From: HGM05232 sp036661515 | GTDB taxonomy: Bacteria > Bacteroidota > Bacteroidia > Bacteroidales > Muribaculaceae | Assembly: GCA_036661515.1 (NCBI GenBank) | Contig: JAVWYO010000049.1 | Span: 1 to 13,920, forward strand | Direction of reading: 5' to 3' | Length of the DNA stretch: 13,920 nucleotides | Shown: positions 7,743 through 13,920 of the stretch, piece by piece | Position numbering within the stretch: position 1 is the first letter of the stretch | Layout: each line of letters opens with the position of its first letter | Translations under genes and position numbers: made by a program | Notes under the pieces: generated by a model | Seen by the model: only the letters and a program-made list of their open reading frames with translations | Database searches by the model: none | Told to the model about the DNA's origin: nothing

Positions 7743-9263
7743 ATGAAAAATTACAGAAAATTAGTTCTCTTAGTATTAGGTGCATCTATCTTTGGATCTG
7801 CATTGACTATTATGGCTACTACGGCTTTGCGACAAGATGATGAAATATGTGGTAATAATGCCACCCAATCCGATAATTTCATTCGCACATCGCAAGTTGC
7901 TACACGCAATCCCGATTTTACAGTAGCCGCTGAAAGCACAATAAATGCCGTCGTTAGTATTAAAAGTTTTGTTACGCCACGTCAGCGTCAATCTATGCAA
8001 GGTGGATTCATGGACCCCTTTGAATTTTTCTTTGGACCAGGTTTTGGTGGCGGAAATGGACAATCTACTCCTCAACAGCCTCAGCAACAACAAAAACCAC
8101 AACAGTCGGGTCTTGGGTCTGGTGTCATTATATCTGAAGATGGATATATTGTCACAAATAACCACGTCGTTGATGGTGCCGAGAAACTCGAAATAACACT
8201 TAATGATAATCGCACATTCAACGCTAAAGTTATTGGTACTGACGCAACAACCGATATTGCACTTATTAAAATCGAAGCAAAAAAACTACCAACTGTAACT
8301 TTTGGCGACTCTGATGGACTTAGAATTGGAGAATGGGTACTCGCCGTTGGCAACCCTTTTGGCTTCACATCAACTGTCACAGCTGGTATTGTAAGTGCAA
8401 AAGCTCGTAGCATCAGTTCGGCAACTCACGGTCGACCTATCGGTATCGAATCATTTATTCAGACAGATGCTGCTGTCAATCCTGGTAATAGTGGTGGCGC
8501 ATTAGTTAACATCGACGGCCTTTTAGTTGGAATAAACACTGCCATTTATTCTCAAACTGGTAACTATGCTGGTTATTCTTTTGCAATTCCATCATCGATT
8601 GTAAAAAAAGTAATTACCGACATCAAGCAATATGGAGCTGTGCAACGTGCCGTACTTGGAATTTCATTCTCTGAGTTAACGTCTGATATAGCAAAAGAAA
8701 AAGGTATTACCGCTGTAAACGAAGGCATTTATGTAGGCAAAATTACAGATCGAAGTGCTGCTATGGAAGCAGGACTTAAAGAGGGTGACGTAATTACTCG
8801 AATAAATGACGTTGCTATTAAAAATAGCGGAACGATGCAAGAACAAATGAGTAAATTCCGTCCGGGCGATAAAATTAATGTAACATATATCCGCGATAAT
8901 AAATCACACTCTGTAAACATTGTACTTCGCAACAATCAAGGAGATACAAGCGTTACTAAATCGGCCGATTTACTAAACTTAGGTTGTGCTTTCAAAGAAT
9001 TAGATGCTACCAAAAAATCTGAGTTGCAAATTTCTCAAGGACTCGAAGTCGTAGGGATTAAAGATGGTAGATTTAAAAATGCAGGTATCAAAAATGGATT
9101 TGTTATAACCGACATAAACAACGTTCCAGTTTCTACAAGAGAAGACGTAGAAAAAATATTTAAAGCCATAATGGCCGACAATCAAAGCGACAAAGTAATG
9201 TTTATAACAGGCATGTACCCAACTGGTAGAAAAGTATATTACGCAGTAGATTTAGCTGAATAA
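7743..9263 (+). CDS. degP: Periplasmic serine protease/chaperone of the DegP/HtrA family
   Basis: A 506-residue Do-type protease that degrades or refolds damaged envelope proteins. A hydrophobic N-terminus (about 7-28) directs export. The trypsin-like domain (about 60-295) keeps the full catalytic triad: His141 in VTNNHVVDG, Asp171 in TTDIALIKI and Ser250 in NPGNSGGAL. Before the His lies a Gly/Gln/Pro-rich loop (about 98-125) equivalent to the flexible LA loop of DegP. Two PDZ domains follow: one at about 300-395 (VLGISF, then AAMEAGLKEGDVITRIN) and a shorter second at about 415-505 (FKNAGIKNGFVITDINN). Two PDZ domains place it with DegP/DegQ rather than DegS. It has its own promoter-like element and a hairpin terminator before rpoD, so the two genes are neighbours but probably separate units. 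From memory, htrA next to rpoD also occurs in other Bacteroidales. Confidence 0.96.
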   Translation: MKNYRKLVLLVLGASIFGSALTIMATTALRQDDEICGNNATQSDNFIRTSQVATRNPDFTVAAESTINAVVSIKSFVTPRQRQSMQGGFMDPFEFFFGPGFGGGNGQSTPQQPQQQQKPQQSGLGSGVIISEDGYIVTNNHVVDGAEKLEITLNDNRTFNAKVIGTDATTDIALIKIEAKKLPTVTFGDSDGLRIGEWVLAVGNPFGFTSTVTAGIVSAKARSISSATHGRPIGIESFIQTDAAVNPGNSGGALVNIDGLLVGINTAIYSQTGNYAGYSFAIPSSIVKKVITDIKQYGAVQRAVLGISFSELTSDIAKEKGITAVNEGIYVGKITDRSAAMEAGLKEGDVITRINDVAIKNSGTMQEQMSKFRPGDKINVTYIRDNKSHSVNIVLRNNQGDTSVTKSADLLNLGCAFKELDATKKSELQISQGLEVVGIKDGRFKNAGIKNGFVITDINNVPVSTREDVEKIFKAIMADNQSDKVMFITGMYPTGRKVYYAVDLAE

Positions 9264-9283
9264 TTTATTCTGAAACAAAATTT

Positions 9284-9316
9284 AAAGGCATCTCTCAATT
9301 TGTGAAAGATGCCTTT
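9284..9316 (+). terminator. Hairpin terminator after degP
   Basis: Perfect 10-base arms AAAGGCATCT (9284-9293) and AGATGCCTTT (9307-9316) with a 13-base loop begin 20 bases after the degP stop. The right arm ends in TTT and is followed by ACTTT, so the U-tract is imperfect but present. Confidence 0.75.
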
Positions 9317-9484
9317 ACTTTCCTTCAAAAGCTACGGTGTTTCAGTTAAAACTATAATAAAATTTCAACATCACTAATAATTATCACTAAACTCACTTAA
9401 AATGCAATGCTTGTTGAAATAAAAACCATTACCATTACGTTATTATTAAATTACATCGATATATGCAAAAATAATGAGTAGAAT

Positions 9485-9516
9485 CTTGGAAATTACACAC
9501 AAATTCGCTATCTTTG
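9485..9516 (+). promoter_or_regulatory. Bacteroidota-type promoter for rpoD
   Basis: CTTG (9485-9488, three of four to TTTG) is separated by 20 bases from a perfect TAnnTTTG element, TATCTTTG (9509-9516). Transcription should start near 9522, leaving a leader of about 20 bases before the rpoD ATG. The ten bases TATCTTTGCA also occur before rnpB. Confidence 0.68.
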
Positions 9517-9540
9517 CACATTAAAATTTCTTAATTAGAA

Positions 9541-10401
9541 ATGAGACAATTAAAGATTACAAAATCAATCACTAATCGCGAAAGCGCATCTCTTGACAAG
9601 TATCTGCAAGAAATCGGGCGTGAAGACCTTATTACCGTTGAGGAAGAGGTAGAATTAGCTCAAGCCATCAGAAAAGGAGATCATGCTGCATTAGAGAAAC
9701 TTACTCGTGCAAATTTACGCTTCGTCGTTTCTGTTGCAAAACAGTATCAGAACCAAGGATTAAGTCTCCCCGACCTTATTAATGAAGGGAACTTAGGTCT
9801 GATCAAAGCAGCTCAGAAATTTGACGAAACTCGTGGGTTCAAGTTTATATCTTACGCAGTATGGTGGATTCGTCAATCCATTCTTCAGGCTTTGGCTGAA
9901 CAATCACGTATCGTGAGATTGCCACTTAATCAAGTGGGTTCGCTCAACAAGATTAGTAAAGCTCTTTCTAAGTTTGAACAGGAAAATGAGCGTCGTCCTT
10001 CACCTGAAGAACTCGCCGAGCAATTAGACATTCCCGTTGACAAGATTTCTGATACTCTTAAAGTATCAGGTCGCCACATATCTGTGGACGCACCATTTGT
10101 CGAAGGCGAGGATAATAGTCTTCTCGACGTTTTAACTAACGACGACTCTCCATTGGCTGACTTTGGATTAAATCAAGAATCGCTATCTAAAGAGGTTGAC
10201 AGAGCATTAAATCAACTGCATGATCGTGAAAGAGACATCTTAAAGATGTTCTTTGGTATCGGTTGTCAGGAGATGACCCTCGAAGAGATTGGTTCGAAAT
10301 TTGATCTCACACGAGAACGTGTGCGTCAAATCAAAGAGAAGGCAATACGCCGGCTTAAAGGTCAAAAAAGCCACCTGCTAAAGACTTACTTAGGAGACTA
10401 A
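9541..10401 (+). CDS. rpoD: Primary RNA polymerase sigma factor (sigma-70 / SigA, Bacteroidota type)
   Basis: A 286-residue sigma-70 that directs RNA polymerase to the TTTG/TAnnTTTG promoters of this phylum. Region 1.2 is at about 13-45 (SLDKYLQEI), region 2 at about 50-125 with the core-binding and -10 recognition helices (LPDLINEGNLGLIKA; FKFISYAVWWIRQSI), region 3 at about 130-205 (KFEQENERRPSPEELAEQL), and region 4 at about 222-280 with the helix-turn-helix TLEEIGSKFDLTRERVRQIK. Region 1.1 and the non-conserved region of the E. coli protein are absent, giving the short length usual for Bacteroidota primary sigmas. An own promoter and a strong terminator make it a single-gene unit, although low-level read-through from degP is possible. 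The ATG at 9541 is followed by the usual MRQLKITKSIT start of this subgroup. Confidence 0.97.
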   Translation: MRQLKITKSITNRESASLDKYLQEIGREDLITVEEEVELAQAIRKGDHAALEKLTRANLRFVVSVAKQYQNQGLSLPDLINEGNLGLIKAAQKFDETRGFKFISYAVWWIRQSILQALAEQSRIVRLPLNQVGSLNKISKALSKFEQENERRPSPEELAEQLDIPVDKISDTLKVSGRHISVDAPFVEGEDNSLLDVLTNDDSPLADFGLNQESLSKEVDRALNQLHDRERDILKMFFGIGCQEMTLEEIGSKFDLTRERVRQIKEKAIRRLKGQKSHLLKTYLGD

Positions 10402-10430
10402 AATTCTAAGACATATTCAATTATTACACT

Positions 10431-10461
10431 TACGGCTAAGGAAACCCCTTAGCCGTATTTT
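10431..10461 (+). terminator. Strong intrinsic terminator after rpoD
   Basis: Perfect 11-base arms TACGGCTAAGG (10431-10441) and CCTTAGCCGTA (10447-10457) with a 5-base loop, followed by TTTT. It lies 29 bases after the rpoD stop and just beyond the convergent response regulator, so the hairpin may also protect that transcript's 3' end, though there is no U-run on the minus side. Confidence 0.87.
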
Positions 10462-10463
10462 AA

Positions 10464-11231
10464 TTAAAAATTTAGCCACATCTTAAATGCAGTAATTTTC
10501 TCTTTACTAATAGTAATGCCATCTTTATTCGATGGCTTTAAGTGAACTATAACTTTACCATTAAAATATGGCTCAATTCGCTTTACAGCCGTTATACATA
10601 GCAGTATTTGCCGATTTGCACGGAAAAATTGATCAGGATCAAGTTGCTCGCTAAGTCTATCTAACGATAAATCAACGATATGTTCATTGCATGCGTGTGT
10701 AACAGCAAATGTAACTTTATTTTCACTATAAAAGTAGGCTATATCTGAAACTGGCAACATCAATGACTGATTTACACCAGTAATTAAAAAACGCGTGCGA
10801 AATTGCTTGTCTGAGGGTTTTAAACTCTCCAATATATTATCAAGATAATTATCTTCAATTTTCTTTGAAGTAAGAGATTCAAATTTCAATATAGCTTCCA
10901 ATAAACGGCTCTCGCCTATTGGCTTGAGAATATAATCTATACTATTGACACTAAATGCTCTTATGGCATATTGGTCATATGCTGTGGTAAAAATTATAAC
11001 CGACGTGGGTACTGCCTGTGATAAGAAATCAAAGGAGTTACCATCAGAGAGATGAATATCAAGAAATATTAGGTCGGGGTGAACGTTGTGTGCAAACCAG
11101 TTTACTGCATCTTCTACAACGCCAGGCAACACGCTAATATCCCAATCAGGACGTAGACGAGCTACCATTGTACTCAGCAATCGAGCTGCGGGAATTTCAT
11201 CTTCTATAATTGCAACATGTAACTTATTCAT
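10464..11231 (-). CDS. LytTR-family response regulator
   Basis: A 255-residue cytosolic transcription regulator. The receiver domain (about 1-120) shows the acidic pair in AIIEDE (residues 10-11), the phosphoacceptor Asp58 in LIFLDIHLSDG and Lys103 in YILKPIG. The C-terminal LytTR DNA-binding domain (about 145-255) begins at FLITGVNQSLMLPVSDIAYF and includes the typical FFRANRQILLCITAVKRI and a late GKVIVHLKP. The ATG at 11231 was chosen because the receiver fold begins there; the frame extends to 11282, but that adds 17 residues lying within the upstream kinase. The kinase stop and this start overlap by eight bases (ATGAATAA), so the two are translationally coupled and very probably cognate partners. 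Position behind an efflux pump suggests control of that pump, which is inference. Confidence 0.94.
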   Translation of the reverse strand: MNKLHVAIIEDEIPAARLLSTMVARLRPDWDISVLPGVVEDAVNWFAHNVHPDLIFLDIHLSDGNSFDFLSQAVPTSVIIFTTAYDQYAIRAFSVNSIDYILKPIGESRLLEAILKFESLTSKKIEDNYLDNILESLKPSDKQFRTRFLITGVNQSLMLPVSDIAYFYSENKVTFAVTHACNEHIVDLSLDRLSEQLDPDQFFRANRQILLCITAVKRIEPYFNGKVIVHLKPSNKDGITISKEKITAFKMWLNF

Positions 11232-12249
11232 ATAGCAATGGAATTTTAACCATAAATAATTCGTCAGTATCAACAATTTCAATCTCGCGTCCTAAAATAA
11301 GAGAGCACCTATTATTAAGATTTTCAAGACCTATCCCCGATTTCAAGACATCTTTTTTCAGATTAATTGTATTACTTACAACCAACGTATCCTTATCAAT
11401 GGTAATATTTATTTTCATAGGAGCATTAATGGTGATAGTGTTATGTTTTACAACATTTTCAAAAAGCAACTGTAATGTTAACGGAGGTAGCTGGCTCTCT
11501 AAATAATCGGCTGGTATCTGAGCATTCCATTTAATGCAATCACCAAGTCTTACAGAATGTAAAAACAAATATGACTTTACAAATTCTAATTCGTCGGACA
11601 ATGTAACAAGCGGTTTGTCTTGGCATTGAAGAACATAACGATACACATCAGATAAGTTTCGCGTAAATATGACAGCATTTTTTGGCTCATATTCAATTTC
11701 AGCTATCAACGTATTAAGACTATTGAATAAAAAATGTGGATTTAGCTGATTTTGTAATGCTGTGTAACGAGCTGTATTATTTTCTTGTATAAGTTGTGCC
11801 GATTCTCGTTGCAATTTTAGAGAATTTTGAATAGATTTATTTGCCATTAGTAATCCTAAAATTACCAATTCAACGAGCCACACAATAATTAAAATGCGTA
11901 TTCCTCCATTAGGAAATGTAAAAGGATACTCTGAGCCTACAAGCAATTTAGCAGCTACAAGTAACCAATAATTAAGTAACAAAAATAAAAATGCTACAAG
12001 AGCATATATAGCCACCATTTTCCATCGGCGTGTGAGATAAAGTGCATATTGATTATTAATCCAGGCACTTAGATGAATTGTCACATAGCCCAATATATTA
12101 AATGCAATGATAAAAAATAGTGCTGCATTTATTGAATCAAATGCAGTACTATCTGGAAAATTAGTATAATTAATGAGCAACAGATAAGAGAATAGCCCTA
12201 AACCTGAGAACACCACTAAATATAAAATATTATTTATTTTTGCATCCAT
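11224..12249 (-). CDS. LytS/YehU-type sensor histidine kinase
   Basis: A 341-residue inner-membrane sensor of the His_kinase (LytS/YehU) class. Four hydrophobic helices lie at about 8-26, 41-62, 77-99 and 117-135 with very short loops, so there is no sizeable periplasmic sensor and the signal is probably sensed in or at the membrane. A linker coiled segment (140-165) leads to the hallmark LQNQLNPHFLFNSLNTL with His172. A short ATPase domain follows, with the N-box around Asn265 (FENVVKHNT) and the Gly box SGIGLENLNNR at 304-314. It starts 23 bases after the TolC-type gene and overlaps the response regulator by eight bases. A TATATTTG element lies in the gap, so it may be transcribed both with the pump and on its own. 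Confidence 0.93.
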   Translation of the reverse strand: MDAKINNILYLVVFSGLGLFSYLLLINYTNFPDSTAFDSINAALFFIIAFNILGYVTIHLSAWINNQYALYLTRRWKMVAIYALVAFLFLLLNYWLLVAAKLLVGSEYPFTFPNGGIRILIIVWLVELVILGLLMANKSIQNSLKLQRESAQLIQENNTARYTALQNQLNPHFLFNSLNTLIAEIEYEPKNAVIFTRNLSDVYRYVLQCQDKPLVTLSDELEFVKSYLFLHSVRLGDCIKWNAQIPADYLESQLPPLTLQLLFENVVKHNTITINAPMKINITIDKDTLVVSNTINLKKDVLKSGIGLENLNNRCSLILGREIEIVDTDELFMVKIPLLYE

Positions 12250-12257
12250 AGTTAGTG

Positions 12258-12265
12258 CAAATATA
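12258..12265 (-). promoter_or_regulatory. Possible internal -7 element before the LytS-type kinase
   Basis: TATATTTG on the minus strand fits TAnnTTTG and lies only eight bases from the kinase ATG, so the transcript would be nearly leaderless. No good -33 match is seen. Chance occurrence is quite possible in this AT-rich DNA. Confidence 0.3.
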
Positions 12266-12272
12266 CTTAATT

Positions 12273-13568
12273 TTATTGATTGTTATATTGATTTAGTGCT
12301 TTCATCACCTCTGCATAATGACCTTGTGCTGCAACCTTTGCTTGTACATAATTTATCTGCGAGGTTTGTCGATATGTCTGTGCATCAATAACTTCGAGTA
12401 TAGATATTTTACCTTCACTATATCGTTCCAACGCTTTTTGTTCATTCTCCTTTGCCTTTCCAAGCGAAGAAAGAGATAAATCTACCCTTTGTATAGCTTG
12501 TGATAATGCTACACGAGATGTTTGAATTTCAAGATTAATATTATCCTCTACTTGATGCAGGTTATCGGTAGCAATCTCTATTTGATGTTTAGATGCTCGT
12601 TTCCTACTGTTTCGCTTTCCCCACTCAAATATTGGTATCGAAAGTTTAGCATATATGGCATAATTAAAATCTAAGTCTTTATCAAAGTTATAGCCTGGTG
12701 ATGAGTAATTTCCCTCAGCTCCAACATAAAATTGTGGCTTATATTGCGCATCATTTAGCTTCAATGTGCTTTGTGCAATTTTAATATTACTTTGTGCCAT
12801 AGATAGTTCTGCTCGTTCTGGAACAGTATTAATCACAATATCTGTTTCTTTCAATATTGGTATTGACTCATCAATCTTAGTCGCATATCCTATTTCTACA
12901 CCTATCAATGAATTCAATGCCATACGACTAACCTCCATATTGCTTTTCGCTTGAAGTAATTGATATTGCGCCTCGTTTAATTTTACTTCAGCCATCAATA
13001 ATTCTTGTGGGTCAACTAATCCCACTTCTACACGCTCCTTAATAGTCTGCACAAGCGAGGATATTGAATTATGAAAATCATTGGCAATTCCTACCATCTC
13101 CTTTCTTGCTACCGTATTCCAATATTGAATATCTGTTTGAAAACACACCTCCGACATCACTACATCGGCACTCGCATTTGCATGTGTTTGTTGCAATTTC
13201 GCAATCCTAATAGATTCAGTCAAGCGCCCACCAGTATATATTGGTTGTTGCAATGATAATGACGCTCCATAATTAAGAGATCTACCTTTAAATGACAGTG
13301 GCGTGTCAAGCGCTGGTATATTTAAATTTAGCTCCATAGGATTACCTGTATATTGAAAATTTGCGCCTGCCGAAAACTTTGGCTTAAGATCAGCACGTGC
13401 CATATTTTCAAACTCCATACTCACCGCAATATTTTTCTGCGCAGCCTTCAAGTTATGGTTATATTCTACTGCCATTACTCTATATTCTTCAAGTAATAAA
13501 CTTTGTTGTTGCCCACGCGCTGGGACAAAACATATCGATATAACTGCTATTAAAATTATATTTTTCAT
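12273..13568 (-). CDS. TolC family outer membrane efflux channel
   Basis: A 431-residue outer-membrane factor that forms the exit duct of a tripartite pump. A signal peptide spans about 1-19 (cleavage likely after ARG, before Gln20). The mature protein shows the two-fold repeat of the TolC/OEP family: long heptad-rich helices (for example VELAQ-like runs around 130-215 and 340-425), a beta-strand segment with SLQQPIYTGGRL at about 107-118 and its counterpart KLSIPIFEWGKRNSRKRA at about 309-326, and the GKISILEVIDAQ motif near 394-405 found in many family members. Its ATG overlaps the stop of the RND pump gene (ATGA, 13568-13565), showing coupling with the inner-membrane transporter. The membrane-fusion subunit is not in the window and would be expected upstream of the pump. 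Confidence 0.94.
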   Translation of the reverse strand: MKNIILIAVISICFVPARGQQQSLLLEEYRVMAVEYNHNLKAAQKNIAVSMEFENMARADLKPKFSAGANFQYTGNPMELNLNIPALDTPLSFKGRSLNYGASLSLQQPIYTGGRLTESIRIAKLQQTHANASADVVMSEVCFQTDIQYWNTVARKEMVGIANDFHNSISSLVQTIKERVEVGLVDPQELLMAEVKLNEAQYQLLQAKSNMEVSRMALNSLIGVEIGYATKIDESIPILKETDIVINTVPERAELSMAQSNIKIAQSTLKLNDAQYKPQFYVGAEGNYSSPGYNFDKDLDFNYAIYAKLSIPIFEWGKRNSRKRASKHQIEIATDNLHQVEDNINLEIQTSRVALSQAIQRVDLSLSSLGKAKENEQKALERYSEGKISILEVIDAQTYRQTSQINYVQAKVAAQGHYAEVMKALNQYNNQ

Positions 13569-13920
13569 TTCCGTTTTTCTTTTACTTTATAAAACATAGC
13601 ATAAAGGGCTGGCGTTACAAATAGTGTAAGCCCTGTCGCAAATGTTAAACCAAAAATTATGGTAGCTGCCATTCCTCCAAACGCTACATCAAAAAGCAAA
13701 GGAACCATACCAAATATCGTCGTTGTAGCTGCCATTAACACAGGGCGCGTCCTTGAAACTGTTGCTTCAATTATTGAGTTATAAAGTCCTATGCCACTGC
13801 GATGTTGTACATTAATCTCATCTATTAGTACAATCACATTTTTTATTATCATACCAAGCAGCCCAAGCCAACCAGCAATAGGGAAAAATCCAAATTCAAA
13901 ACCTGTAAGTAGCAATCCTA
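13565..13920 (-). CDS. RND family efflux transporter, C-terminal end (5' part outside window)
   Basis: The last 117 codons of an AcrB/MexB-like inner-membrane proton antiporter; the frame stays open to the window edge, and the apparent TTG start near 13915 is not a real start. Three C-terminal membrane helices are visible. The first contains GWLGLLGMIIKNVIVLIDE, matching transmembrane helix 10 of the family, with a Lys (visible residue 26) equivalent to the proton-relay lysine of AcrB. The next stretch RTRPVLMAATTTIFGMVPLL is a family signature preceding helix 11, and the end VTPALYAMFYK is the usual final helix. The pattern fits drug-type or general RND pumps better than SecDF. It overlaps the TolC-type gene by four bases. 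Confidence 0.93.
   Translation of the reverse strand, partial: GLLLTGFEFGFFPIAGWLGLLGMIIKNVIVLIDEINVQHRSGIGLYNSIIEATVSRTRPVLMAATTTIFGMVPLLFDVAFGGMAATIIFGLTFATGLTLFVTPALYAMFYKVKEKRK

Noticed and set aside
8069..8108. Run of Gln/Pro codons that looks like a repeat insertion in degP
   Set aside because: It falls where DegP-family proteins have a flexible, variable loop, so it is normal variation and not an insertion.
7776..8165. Minus-strand open frame of 129 codons
   Set aside because: It is a shadow of degP, whose catalytic domain is clear in the other strand.
8081..8413. Minus-strand open frame of 110 codons
   Set aside because: Antisense to the degP triad region; low-complexity shadow of the Gln-rich loop and protease core.

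Overview
The window looks like a chromosomal housekeeping stretch from a member of the Bacteroidota, most likely order Bacteroidales. Evidence: the DNA is AT-rich; the primary sigma factor is 286 residues and lacks region 1.1; start codons lack clear Shine-Dalgarno sites; several genes are preceded by the phylum-specific -7 element TAnnTTTG; and a TonB-dependent receptor sits beside a hybrid histidine kinase. No mobile element, tRNA, rRNA or CRISPR array was seen.

Left part (1-2631): the 3' end of folC (+) meets ridA (-) tail to tail with a 20-base overlap. ridA is coupled (TAATG) to a YihY/BrkB-type membrane protein gene, which starts 18 bases after the end of rnpB, the RNase P RNA gene (-). 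The RNA explains the 2191-2570 interval, which would otherwise look like non-coding space or like an N-terminal extension of the membrane protein.

Middle part (2632-7742): a minus-strand pair. A TonB-dependent receptor is followed 20 bases later by a hybrid histidine kinase with a periplasmic binding-protein-like sensor, a kinase core and a receiver domain, but no DNA-binding output. They probably act as an uptake-and-sensing unit for an unidentified ligand. The 309-base divergent gap upstream holds candidate promoters for both directions and a notable inverted repeat.

Right-centre (7743-10461): degP/htrA and then rpoD, both on the plus strand, each with its own promoter-like element and its own hairpin terminator.

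Right part (10464-13920): a tightly packed minus-strand cluster. The C-terminal end of an RND efflux pump (cut by the window) overlaps a TolC-type outer membrane channel (ATGA). A LytS-type sensor kinase follows after 23 bases and overlaps a LytTR response regulator by 8 bases. The layout suggests an efflux operon with a co-transcribed two-component system.

Most of the window is ordinary core genome. The receptor/hybrid-kinase pair, the rnpB-to-membrane-protein junction and the inverted repeat in the divergent promoter region are the places most worth a second look; none of them is clearly a new system.
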